64,000 nucleotides of DNA, taken from assembly GCA_013398955.1 (NCBI GenBank), contig VWPU01002095.1, positions 248,001-312,000 of the forward strand. Direction: 5' to 3'. Below the pieces are notes generated by a model that saw only the letters and a list, made by a program, of their open reading frames with translations, had not been told where the DNA came from and searched no databases. Shown piece after piece: positions 24,661 to 35,762 of the stretch; the first letter of the stretch is position 1, and each line of letters opens with the position of its first letter. The stretch is from Callaeas wilsoni (lineage: Eukaryota > Chordata > Aves > Passeriformes > Callaeidae). A program made the position numbers and the translations under genes.

Positions 24661-26999
24661 AATGGGTGGAGAGGGAATATGTTGCCAAATAGGTTTAAAG
24701 CTGCTCAGCTCACAAGGCCACAGTGATTTTATTTAAAATAGTATAAGACCTAGTATAAATTTAGAAAAAGTCTCCTTGAGTCAGCCATTGGAGCTTCCCA
24801 CCCTCAGCACAGACAGCTGTGTTTGATTGATAGGTGCACCTCCCTTCCACGTTATGTGTGGTGAGGGTGTGAGATTTTCCCAGTTATTCTTGCTCTTAGG
24901 TTGAAGCAGATGTGCTGCCTTGCTCCCTTCAAAGAGAAAAACGTTCATCTATTTGGCCTGAAAAAATTCAATTGCTGGGACAACAGGTCCTCTAATTCTT
25001 TCTGCAATTTATCATCTGTCTGTTCCTCCGGCTGCACAGCCCTTGGTCCGCAGAGGGAAAGTGATGACAAGGCCAGCTGGCAGCAAGCACTCATTGCAGT
25101 TTAACCCAGGTGGCCACAGTGCTTAATGGACAACTCAGCTCACAAAACGCATTGCTGGTGGTGAGGACTTCTAATTTTCATTTTTGCCTGCTCAGTCAGT
25201 TCTGGAATTCAGCTATTTGTCTGGTTAATGTACTGTCTTCTGCTCTGTTGTAAGACCCTTTGCCAAAAAGTGAGTTAACATGAAGAAGAGGAACTGTGGG
25301 GCGCCAAAGCTTTTGGCTCCTTGTATGAAAACTGTGACAAGCAGACATTAGCTGAAGTTGAATGCAGCTCCCTCCCTGCTGAACAGCAGATTAGGCCATG
25401 AGTCTAAAGGAACATGTTGGGAAGCATCCTTCACAAAGGGATACAGGTCTCAAAGATTTTTCCTTCAATGTTCATACAGATATACAAGCTTCCTTTTCCA
25501 GGCTACTAGCAAATGTCTTCTGATAGCTAGAAATGTGAGTCAATAGTTGGTGGAATTTTTTTTTCTTCACTTTGCTTTCTTCTCTCTTCTGCAAAATTCA
25601 GAAACTGAAGTTTTGAAAGTAGATGAAAAATTAAAAGGGAAACTAAAGTTACGTGTTTTACTTTCCTTCCCTTCAGATTTTTCTCTACTACAAAAAATTT
25701 ACAAACAGAAAAGTAGTTCTTGCACAGAGATAACATCTTGCTCTTTAGCCTTCTCAGACTCAAGTAAGAGTTTGTTTAGATAAACTGATTGATGGGGCAA
25801 ATTCTGCATTCAGTGCTTCTGGCCTTTATCTTGTGACTGCTCCAATGCAGGTTGATCTGAGGACCCTCAGGGACTCCCGTTGTGAAGACTCCTCCCTTCC
25901 AAATGTCTTCAGAAGGGGACCATCATTGCTTTTTAAAATAAAACAGAAGCGGCTCTGCAAAGAACTCATCATTTTTTTGCCTTGAAATTACAATAACCAG
26001 CATTGCTACATGAATAGAAAAAAAGAAGCATTTTTTAAAACTTCTCTTAAGACACTTGCAGTACTTCCAAACCACTATAATGACCAAATATTCCAGCATG
26101 TTTCTAAATCTGAAAATCATGCTGGATAATGGGAGATGGAGGATCCATTGTCTGAAATAGGATGCTTTAGGTATTTCATCCTAGAAACCTGGTCATAATT
26201 CTCTGCACAAGAGCTTTCTCAAATGGGCAGGCATATGTGAAAAAGATAGAATGGATAGGGGAAGAAATTGCATGTTGACAGTAGATGTAGATTATTCTAT
26301 AAAAGAGAGGACAGCATCAGTTTGAAGAATAAAATTAACATTTTCCTCTCACTGTATCCTCTCTTTTTTGCCAGAAAGCCAGCACAAGCCTTTGTGCTAT
26401 GTCTGCCTGATGTTGCCATGTACACAGAGACTAACTTCATTCATAGACAGCTGAATCCTCAGAGGAAAGTTTGAAAGCAGTGGTGTCTAGACCACTGATA
26501 TGACTCATGAATGCACAGCCTATAACCAATTCCACCCTGTCTTTTTGGGTCTGCAAACTGCCTGAAGCTGTAGCTCAAAAACGCACGGGTATGTGTGTGT
26601 TTCATTTGAGATTTGTTGCACAACTGTTGATTTTGTAATCAACCCTTACTTGCTTTATTACCAATCATTTTAGATGGTGGGAGATGGTTAATGAGAGCCT
26701 AGGCTACAAGGAAAGTAAAGGAAGGAGCAGAAAGATAAAAAGGGTAAGAAGCCTCAAGTGAATCAAAAGGGAAGGTGGAGGAGTGAAGTAACAGAAGAGA
26801 GGAGAAAGACCTTAAGAGCAGTCATGAAAGTAGACTTTGTGTGGTACTCAGTTACATATAATTAATCAAAAAATATATTAAAAAAAATTTTTAAAAAATT
26901 ACCATGTTGATGGAAAGACTTCTGGTCCAGACTATTCCCTGGCATTAAAAAAAGAGTAAATCCTTCAGAAAATACTTGATGAAAAAATAATTGTCGATG

Positions 27000-27540
27000 A
27001 AGTCCTTAGCAGGACAATCAGCAAGCTAGCAGTCCTCCAAAGGAGTAGTAGGACTGAGCTAAGCATTTGGTCTTACATCAGAGCACAATGTGGCTTCTGC
27101 CATAGCTGGAGAGAAAAGGAATGAGCTCATAAAAACAGCGTGCATTTGCATACAAGGGAAAGCAAGCCACCAAACTGACTGGTGGAACAGCCAGGCCATA
27201 CTCCCAAGGGAACAGCAGCTTAACCAACAGATGTTTGCTCAAATAGCAAACATGTGGAATCTTCCGGTGATGGATTTATTCAAATCCAGGTGGCCAGGAG
27301 CCAGGAATATGAAAAAGAAGCAGGGTAAAAGTTGTATTTATAGCTCTTTACTGGCCCAACAGATTACACTTTTCATGAATGAGAGAGACGTCAGTTAGCA
27401 AGTTCTACAAGGCCCTGATTTTTTGAGGTCTTAGAGTGACAGGATCCAATTCATTTGGCCATGAAAAAAAGAAAATTAGCTGACTAGGAGGTTGCAAAAT
27501 TCTTTCCTTGGAAATGCCCTTGACTCAGTTGAGATTCATG
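27000..27540 (+). mobile_element. Degenerate DIRS1-like retrotransposon pol fragment
   Basis: A 102-codon open frame (27090-27398) carries a motif order typical of the end of RNase H and the region after it in DIRS1-type retrotransposon pol. CIQGKASHQTDWW lies at residues 20-32, with the Asp usually found in the 'AD-LSR' position at 30. A leucine/glutamine stretch (QQLNQQMFAQI) lies at 42-52, then W at 56, LPVMDLF at 58-64 and SR at 66-67. These match the family pattern in which W-G-x-P-x-x-D-L-F-A-x-R follows RNase H. A further family-like block, ending Tyr-Trp-Pro (27349-27357), lies in the next frame, so there is at least one frameshift between about 27285 and 27331. A stop follows at the in-frame tga near 27370. 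The copy is dead and lacks recognisable reverse transcriptase, methylase-like or tyrosine recombinase regions. DIRS elements are rare or absent in most birds, so this is probably an old inherited copy. A different retroelement group with a similar post-RNase H motif is the main alternative. Confidence 0.6.
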
Positions 27541-28289
27541 GCATGTGTGCAAGCGTAGGAAATGTCCCAGCTCACACCAGATATTTTTCCAGGGTTGTTT
27601 TTTTTTTTCCTTAGAATAAATCTATTGTACATTCCACATGATTTCCTTTGTCAAGTATCTTGAACTTTCTATACTTCTATAGATAACCACTGTAGCTCTT
27701 AGGGAATTCAAATGCTTCAAATGTTTTCAGATGACACAAATCTAGTTCCCCTATCACATGTGTGTGAACAAGAATGGCAGTTGGTATTTCACTGAGCTTT
27801 TTCATAAACTGTTGCCTTTTCTTTTTTATGTTGAGGTGGTATTTGGGACCTGTCTCCCAGTCCAGGATCTCGGATGTCTAGGCACAGTATGTGTACAGCA
27901 GCAGGATAGTCTGTTCTCAGATTAGATCTAAGAGACAACAGACGAAGACAACCATCAACAAAGTATAATGTAAGACTGGAACTAGACTGCTCAAATGGAA
28001 AAAGATGGAATAAATCCCATTTTCAGTTTGAAGTTCCATGATGCAAATTAATAAGCAATAAAAATCTTCTGAGAAAGACTCTCATTTATTCTACCATAAA
28101 GTTGGCTTGTTTTCACTTTAAGAGCATAGAAAACTGGCCACTGGTGGAGTGTACAGAGAATTTTAATGGTGGCCTTCAGAGTCAGGCAAAAGCCGTATTT
28201 TGCGAAGCAGCTTTTCCTTTTCAGACAGACCAGTTGCAGTGCTGCATTAACTTGTGTTTTTCATCTGTTTGATGTATCTCTCTGTTGTC
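27541..28289. other. Non-coding DNA, no gene recognised
   Basis: There is no clear feature between the DIRS-like fossil and the next old repeat except a short T-run at 27599-27608. More decayed DIRS-derived sequence could extend into the first part of this stretch. Confidence 0.45.
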
Positions 28290-28590
28290 CCTTGGCTGAG
28301 ATTGCAAGGTCCCAGAGGAAGAAGCTGCATTTTCAGTTGTGTGTTTGCACAGTGCTAAAAGCAGATTGGGATTCCTTTGTGTTAGGCACTACACAAATAT
28401 GTAGGAAGAGAGTAGACTCTGCCCCAAAGGACTGTCAATCTCTTATAGACAGGCCAGATAAAGGATGAAAGACAGAATGGTTAGAGAGGTACCAAAGGTC
28501 AAATCATGGCAGAGCTACACATAGGACAAAGTCTTTTGACATCCAGCCTGTTGTTCTGCCACTGGACTACCTGGCTGCTGCAACTGCACT
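28290..28590 (+). repeat. Ancient amniote dispersed repeat, decayed
   Basis: Several blocks in order resemble an old repeat widespread in amniotes. They are gtgtttgcacagtgctaaa (28340-28360), gggattcctttgtg then ggcactacacaaatatgtag (28368-28404), ctgccccaaaggactgtcaa (28419-28438), atggcagagctacac (28506-28520), and ctgccactggactacctgg (28556-28574). Such copies usually carry 'aaggtcacacaggaa' and 'accactggaccat' near these places, and diverged forms are visible here. The open frame at 28166-28468 crosses the repeat and is not a gene. The exact family (SINE or CR1/L3-type LINE tail) was not determined. Confidence 0.5.
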
Positions 28591-30625
28591 GGGAACACGT
28601 TTCCCGGGCACTGTTAATTTGTCAGAGGAAAGTGCTCAATGCTGTGAGACATTTTTCCCCCGTTTTTAGAAAGGAGGAGAGTGTGTGAGAAAGCTTATTT
28701 ATTTGAAAGTTTGTGGCTGAGGCAGAATTTGCAGGGAGGACATAGTAACATTTATTGCACTAACTGAAATAGAACAAGACCTGTAAAAAGGCTTGTCTGT
28801 GTAAAAAAAAAAAATTAAGTTCTTTTTCTTAGGATTGAATCATTTGGCTTCATAAAATCTATAGTTTCTCCCTAAAAACTTTATCTTGTTTTATTCTCAT
28901 TCCACTACAGCTGTAATAATATTAGTTGGTGAAGTCTTTTATTGTGAATGAGGTTGTCAAAATATCTTCCAGTTCTCCACCATGGTTTTTGGCCAAAAGA
29001 ATTGCCACATTTCATAGTGGAGAGATGCTAATTAGGTACTGTCCAAGCAGTGAAATACATACACCAAGATGTTCAGGTTCACATTTATTGCACAGCACTG
29101 AGGACATGGAGCATTTTGAACAGAAAATGCCAACTTCACCCCTAGCAAAGAGGGCTTTAATGAAGTACAGATAGAGAAGGAAAAACCTTGTATGTTGAAA
29201 GTCTCTCTGAGAAGCATGGGAGACAATACAGTTGCTACTCTGGGAAGTTTTGCATTTGAGTAATTCAGTTTAATATCCAGTAAGAACCAAAGACACAAAC
29301 TTCAGTGCTTGGCTTGGCTTGAGTGCCCTGATGTTAGGGGGAGACCTATTCCTGTTGAACCTTACATGTCCCTTATGGATGCCCCTACTGACTTTGACCT
29401 CTATTAAGGTGTGAGAAAGAGAGCACAGGCTCAGGATTTCATCCAGGGAGCCGAGGCAATTCTAGCCTGTGAAAAGCACCCAGAATTTTGCAAGATTGCA
29501 AGAATTGCTGTGCAGTATTCTCTGGATATTATTGTTACTCAGGGAGACTGAGGTATGCACTGAAAGAAAAGCTTCTTTGCCTGATTTCGTAATTCTAAAA
29601 GGAAATACTGTGATGGGGTCCTGTAAGCCTGTGTTGGGAAGTTTCAAAGTATTTTTTCATATGTTGACTAAGTATGTAAATGCATAATAATAAAATCATT
29701 GTTATGTGTGTCTTTAAAAAAAGTTAGTTCTTATATTTAAAAAGAAACAAGAAACCTCTTTAACTTTCTGGGAACGTTGTCCAATGAAACAACTATCTTC
29801 CCTATGGACCAGTAAAATTATTGCAGAGCTGCCAAAACTCATCTTGAAAAGTAAATAGAAAATCCTGCGATTTTGTCTCATATAAGTGAGATGGCTATTG
29901 CACAATGCTTCTCCAGGTTTAATTAATTTTACTTTGAACATTAAAGTTACTAGAAGTGGGTTTGATTTTAAGACTTTTGTATACTACAAGGCACAGCTAG
30001 CTTACCTATCTTCAGCGGAGAGGTCTGTTGGTGTTTTTTCCATCAGCATAAACCTCTTTTTTCTGCAGTTAATCCCTGTCCCTCTGTCTTTATGATTTCA
30101 GTATTGTTTCATGTAGTCCTACGCTTTGCCCGAACTCTTAATTTACACATTTGGTTTGGCCGAGTCCCTTTCACCCTGCCTACAGATTTATCCCATGTCA
30201 TCTCCTCATAGCAATTTATAACCACTATAAAATGTCATGTAGAGTTGCTTTTTATATGTTTCTGAGTAATGGTTAGAAAGAATTGCATAGGGAATCAAAA
30301 ATCTAATGAGCTGTACATTATTTTACTATTTATAACCAGAGAGCAATCACTGACAATATTTGGCAATTTTACAGCTAAGAGCCCGGACTATTGTGCTTTT
30401 GAATGTAATTTATTAAGCAAATAAAACTCTTATTGGTAGCGGGTCCTGTTAAACCTGTGGCACCGCATGAGTTCCAGGCACATACAGCTGTGGAAGTTTC
30501 GTAGTACCTGCATACATCTTGCATGTCTGGACACTAATATTTTACACTTACTTCATAGTTTTATTTATTCAATTGCTTTTATGCACTCAATTGAGCTGTT
30601 ACCAGCCATTTATAGTAGAAACCTT

Positions 30626-30648
30626 GGGTGGGGAAGGAGGGGGCAGGG
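30626..30648 (+). other. Canonical G-quadruplex motif
   Basis: Four G-tracts of at least three bases (GGG, GGGG, GGGGG, GGG) are separated by loops of 1, 5 and 2 bases (T, AAGGA, CA). This satisfies the usual G3+N1-7 pattern on the + strand. It lies in otherwise AT-rich DNA with no gene nearby in the window. Confidence 0.75.
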
Positions 30649-31239
30649 TGAGAAATAAAATGCATTTATTCTGGGAAGATTTAAATCCTCATTTTATGAG
30701 GCATGGTTTTTAGTAGGTCTAGGCAGTGCAGAAAATGGCCAAAATATTAGTGGCTTACACAAGCATAAAAAAATCTTGGAAAATAACATTGAGGGGAAAA
30801 AAAAATTACTAGTGCAATATCACCCTGTGATAAGCAAGAATGAATTCAGCACTGTTCCTGAACTGATTGTGGAAGTTTAATTCCTTTCTCACCTTGACTA
30901 CATTCTCCTAATGGAGTTATTTGACTCACTAGAAGGAAGTCTTGCAACACTGTAGGGAATTAATATAATCTCATTGTATGAGTTCATAGCTATGTGTGTA
31001 TGTAAATAAGTTTGGCGTCATTTCTTACACAGTGATTTGTATCTAGCAGGAAAAACTTTTCTCTTGGTTTGTTGGGTTTTTTTTAAATGCATAAATGTTT
31101 GTGGTTCTTGTTGCTCTCATGACTCATATGGATATAAATCAGGATTATTTCCCCTTCAATTAGTGAGATTATACCAATATAACAAAAGCATAACCAAAGC
31201 CCCCCTGCACCATCCGTGTTAAAGAGGAGTAGGACCAAA

Positions 31240-31400
31240 AGCTGCTCAGTTATTCTTGTGGCTAACAAGTTTGTCACTTGATTAGATCTTGCTATTTGCA
31301 TAATGCCTTTAAATGAATTAAAATAACAAGGTATTGTGGTACTGGCATAAACATTTGCTTTGGGAAATAAAGGCAGTTATTAAAAACCTTATCTCCTCAA
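31240..31400. promoter_or_regulatory. Candidate conserved non-coding element with POU octamer
   Basis: A perfect POU octamer, atttgcat, lies at 31294-31301. It is embedded in homeodomain-like words (gattagatc, aatgaattaaaataac). Low-complexity sequence is absent. Octamers occur by chance at this AT content, so only comparative data could confirm a role. Confidence 0.2.
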
Positions 31401-31619
31401 CATCTGTGTTAATTGATGGCAATTTAACAGAAGTGAGGAAACAAGAAGATAGTGGCTATTGAAATGGTGAGGTATGTGTTTGTGTTAAATGTTAAAATGA
31501 ATGCACTGGTTTGTAGTACTGACTTTTCTTTGTATGGATTGCTCTTCTGTTCTTAAGAGGCCAATTCTGTGCATGGGAGAAGTAGCAGAGGGACTAGAAG
31601 ATGTCTTACTATTTCTATG

Positions 31620-31672
31620 GGTTTTTTGTGTGGGTGGGTTTTTTTGGGATTGGTTGGGTTGGTTTTTTTTTG
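31620..31672. repeat. T/G-rich low-complexity tract
   Basis: The + strand is almost entirely T and G, with gggtggg, ggttggg and long T-runs. Open frames crossing it (31501-31821 and 31569-32237) encode Phe/Gly/Trp-rich peptides because of this composition. Confidence 0.85.
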
Positions 31673-31828
31673 GTCACCCACAGTTGCACATTGTTTGGTT
31701 GCTTCTCCGCATTCTGCAGCCAGATATTGGAACATCTTCTGTTGTCATGGCTGCTGTTATTTCTTTAAGCAATATTTTCTTCAACGCGCAGTTCTGCCCA
31801 GAAGTGGTGCAGGCTCTGTGAGCACAGC

Positions 31829-32000
31829 TCATAGAATCACACAATCAAACAAGCATAGAATGTCTTGGCCAAGAGGGGACCTTAAAGATCCTCTAGTTCC
31901 AACTCCCCTGCCACGGGTAGGGAGCCTTCCACTAGACCAGGTTGCTCAGAGCCCCATCCAGCCTGGCCTTCCGCACTTTCAGGGACAGGGCACCATACCA
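31829..32000 (-). mobile_element. CR1 LINE 3' end, antisense, about 170 bp
   Basis: Read on the - strand this is a CR1 3' terminus. From the low coordinate the + strand shows the inverted tail (catagaatcacacaatcaaa and catagaat). Then comes ccaagaggggaccttaaagatcctctagttccaac, then the block around ccttccactagaccaggttg, then cagagccccatccagcctgg. It breaks off after ttcagggacagggcacca. The subfamily differs from the copies at 17.5 and 50.3 kb. It is severely 5'-truncated. The 222-codon open frame at 31569-32237 runs through it and is rejected as a gene. Confidence 0.93.
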
Positions 32001-33390
32001 ATACATGTGGGTCGTGGAAAACAGGCAGCGCCCGCAATATGTCTCCTTGCTGCCATCAAATGTGGTGTGTCCTGTCACAGAGCATGGGTTTGCAGTGCCA
32101 TTCTACCTTGTCCCATGGCAGATTTAGCTTTTAAAATAATCTCTGTGTCCGCCCCCGCCCGTTTTTTTTTTTTTCCCTTTCCAGAGACAAAAAGGAAGGC
32201 ATGCCTTAGGCTGGTTCAGAAGGCACCAGTGGGTTGAAAAGTCTGTGAGAATGAGCAAACCTTCTTCCTGCATTAGTATTAACCAGGATATCCTGTTCCT
32301 TGATCATCGCCTCAAGGATGAGGGAATTCTTATATACAGTATACCTTGGTTTGTGGCTGAGAAAAGAAGAGACTTCATCCATTTTAGGAATCTTGAAGGG
32401 GGGTGGCCGTGGCAGGGGGGAGGAAAAGTTAATAGGAAACAGATTTAGAAAAATATTGTTTCTATTCTTCTGGGTGAATAAATCAGTGACTGAAACAGCT
32501 TGATAGCTGTAACCATAACCTGCTACACTGCACAGAAATAAATATTCCCTTTAGGTCACTGTCTACATACCATATCATATCTGTGTGCTTGGCAACAAGT
32601 TCCTGCCATGTGCAGTAAACACTTGTGAGAGAGCAGACGGAGGAAGGTAGAGTTGGATTGTTTAACAAAAAATGATTGGAAAAATATCATTCCTAGATAT
32701 TAGTAACGCATCAGTTAGATTTCACTACACCGTGTTTATGTCCTGTGCATATGGGTTATAATTTGATTGCCTATACAAACATACAATTAAACTGAGCCTG
32801 AAAGATCAGGTGGCTGTGCTCTCCTCAATAACATGGGTAATTTCATAGTGGACCATTTCTCTTCTCAGTTGCATTTGTTTCTTAATTCTTGCACCAATAT
32901 AAACAGCAGGAGAAAACAGCTGATGCAACACCCTCTGCATTGCTAGCTTGAATTAAGTTTGATTTTCTACACACAAAGTCATTCTCACATCTCAGGGAAA
33001 TACTTTCAAGTTTGTTTAAAAACAAAGCTGGCAAAGATCTGTAGATTATTTTTTAATTTAATTTACTAGTTCCTGCTTATTTTCAATATTGCCCTATAAA
33101 CCAACATATCTCTGCTTTGCATTTCACACCTCACAACACGCTCCATTAACGTCTTCCCCTGCCTCCCCAAGCCCGTGTTCCGAAGGTGCCGCAGCAAATG
33201 GAGCACTGAGCAACTTTGTTAACTTCACGTTTTCACTCAGGTTTACTGACGCAAGTGTGTTACAGAGCGGGAGCGTTGGCCATTGCCTTTACAGAGTTTC
33301 TCTAATTATTGAACTAGGACCTCTGGGGTCCAGTAAAGCTTTGCACTGTTAGTTAATAATAAAGTAACTGAACTACTCCTTTTCTATTTT

Positions 33391-33410
33391 CTTTTTTCTT
33401 TTTTTTTTTT
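33391..33410. repeat. Poly-T/CT low-complexity run
   Basis: A nearly pure T stretch with single C interruptions lies between ctattttc and cttgtgac. No retrotransposon body adjoins it. Confidence 0.8.
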
Positions 33411-33890
33411 CTTGTGACTTCTTTGGTACCTTCTGGCCTTCCTAAAGGGAGCCCCCACCTACTGCAGTAAATTGTAGCTGTAGTCTTGATAATACAGTAC
33501 TTTGACAATAAGGTCTCAAGGGGTGCTTACTGAAAGAGATTAAACTGTAATTAAACTGCCCTATGAGTAAGAAGGAAAAGGAAAAAAAAAGATTTGTGGT
33601 TTTCATAAAGCAGAAAAAAATACATTCACTGGTGTTTACAGCTCAGAGACTTTTTTTTTTTCCCCTCCATCTTGACTACAAAACAATCTTATTTTTAGCT
33701 GGACAGGGTTTTGCAGTAGTGCCATATCAATCCCACAATCCTGTTCTTTGAAATAATTGCACTGAGTTAGTCCCCAGTCAGCACTAACTGACTGAAAAGC
33801 AGGAAAGAAACATTTAACACACATGCATAGAAGTGGATGAAATTTGCCATAAAAGTATGAATTTATGTAAGCAGTCTGCAGTTCTAGGTG

Positions 33891-33949
33891 TTTGTGTGTG
33901 TATATATATATAAAAATATATATATATTAAAAAAAATATATATATAAAA
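33891..33949. repeat. (TG)n then (TA)n microsatellite
   Basis: A short TG repeat changes to TA repeats interrupted by A-runs. The TA blocks are self-complementary and could form a cruciform. Apparent Tyr/Ile-rich peptides on the - strand here come from the repeat. Confidence 0.9.
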
Positions 33950-34519
33950 TGGGGCCTTAATTGAACATGCAGCTATATAATATCCTTTTGTTTGGGCTCC
34001 AAATTTTGTTGGGGGGGGTTGGGACATTTTTTTTTTGTTAACCCTTCCACTTATCAGCTCAGCTATTAAATATTGTGGCTTTCCAGCTATCAGTCTCTGA
34101 TCAGCACAGTTAGTGCATTTTACCTTCCAAGGAAGTGCACTTTGAGCCAGCTGGAGCACGAAAAATGTAGGAGCTGGAGAAAGTCATAATTGAAACAGGC
34201 GACTGCTCCAGTACAGACAGGAAATAAAAGGAAGACGGGGCCCTTCAATGTATTAAATTAGATGTTTCAAATTCAGACAGTATCAGGAAAAAGAAGACTT
34301 ATGTTAGAAAAAAAAAGGTAACAGTAAGTTCATTCAGCTGAACACCCAGCCCTCCCTTCTTCCCCCCCTTAACATGTGTTTTTGCTGGAATCTTACTCTG
34401 ATGCACTGAAGGGTAGAAACTACACAGGCCCCTCTGGTTGCCAAACAGCAGAGTAGCAGGTCCTGTACTGTTATACTACCCATATTTTCTCTCCCTTCAG
34501 ACAGTCATCGGGTATTCTC

Positions 34520-34900
34520 TTTCTGTAAATTAAGCATGAAATTATGCTGGGCTGAGGAAACAAGATTTCAGCTGCTCAGTAGTTAGAAAGAAAAGTATGT
34601 TGTACCCATAGCAAAACCATAAATTGTTTGCATTTCCTGCATGCTAGTTTGAGGTATTTCATGTCTCTATGCATAGTGTGTGCTCATGTACATAAATTAT
34701 GTGTACATTTCTATGCAAACTAATTTCTTCTTGCCGTCCAGCCACGACCTAGTGTCGCTGATTTGCATGGTTTTATCATGCCTGCAGAGTTTTAGTTCAG
34801 AGTTTAAACGACCCTACTGTTCATGAGTAGCTACACGTGAGCTCTTATGGACCATTCCAAGCAAGTGCCACTGAAAATCCCATGTTATGCTACTCGTTTG
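34520..34900. promoter_or_regulatory. Candidate conserved non-coding element
   Basis: The stretch has no low complexity, retains several CpGs (gccgtcc, cacgacc, gtcgct, aacgacc, acacgtg) in an AT-rich setting, and has a perfect POU octamer atttgcat at 34761-34768 with an octamer-like atgcaaac at 34713-34720. Retained CpGs and densely packed motifs are common in vertebrate enhancers. Conservation cannot be tested here. Confidence 0.25.
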
Positions 34901-35750
34901 TGTAGTCAGTGAATCGTCAATATGCATTTTATGTTTTGGTTTTGGTTTTAGTTTGTTTGTTTTACAATTTAATAGCAAAGTACAAGATCTACTATCGGTA
35001 TTCTTTCATCTTTGCCTCTAAAATGACCTCAGGGAAATTACTTAACATTAGAGCTGGTCAAGGTTTTTGTAAATTTAAGTTATAATTTTCATTTTGACAA
35101 AAAGCATTTTTCAGTTAGTAATTGAAAATACTTGTTTTTTCCCCAGCCACTGAAATGTCTATATTTTGAATTAGGAAGCATAATACACACACAGAGATAG
35201 GCCAGAATCCATTAAAGTCTGACCTATTGGTTACCTCTTGCTGTACAGCTTGAAACCTACTAAACTTGGCACTTTAGGAAAAAAGAAATCTTGGGCTCAA
35301 AACAATTAGGGTTTACAAAGTGTACACATTACAGCAGGAATGCTTCTAATCACTCATTTACCTTCTAGAATACCTCAAGGGTTTTGGATTAGAAGAGAAT
35401 TACTACAAAGATTAAGATGAAATATCATAGAAGCGAATAGATATAGAGGAAAGTATTTTTTTCTGTTGGTGATTTTTTTCCATGTCATCAGAAAAAGTTT
35501 TGAGGCATATGGTATGTAAACAGAAAGCTATTTATTGGGACAACAGGAGTTTTAAAAAGTGAAACAGGCGCATGGAAACCTGGTAAGCAAGCTGTAAGAG
35601 TAAAAAACCAGATGAATCATGAGATGAAGAAAATTCCTTAGCTGTGTTAGGGTTCTGTGCAGGTCTTGGTTGTCTCAAAAATTCTGGAGGTGCTCAAAAG
35701 TAGAGCATTGATTTTGCATATTATCTTCATTTGAGCTGTTTAGATTGTCG

Positions 35751-35762
35751 CCCCCCCCCCCC
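35751..35762. repeat. Poly-C run of 12
   Basis: Twelve consecutive C follow attgtcg and precede ttttaaaa. Long C homopolymers are rare in AT-rich DNA, and the length may be unreliable in a sequence assembly. Confidence 0.9.

Larger units (their letters stand above)
22242..26999. other. Non-coding DNA with old repeat traces, no gene recognised
   Basis: No gene is recognised. Two stretches (near 23760 and 24540) look like old dispersed repeats and are listed separately. The segment around 25790-25880 also carries gggcaaattctgc, a word seen in such repeats, but is too diverged to call. AT-rich runs occur near 26870-26900. Confidence 0.45.
28591..31828. other. Non-coding DNA, no gene recognised
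   Basis: No coding sequence is recognised. The stretch contains a short A-run (28803-28814), a G-quadruplex motif (30626-30648) and a T/G-rich tract (31620-31672). AT-rich, word-dense sequence near 30340-30460 and 31240-31400 could be regulatory. Confidence 0.5.

Noticed and set aside
31569..32237. 222-codon open frame on +
   Set aside because: It runs through a T/G-rich tract and then an antisense CR1 fragment. It has no domain and no independent coding signal.
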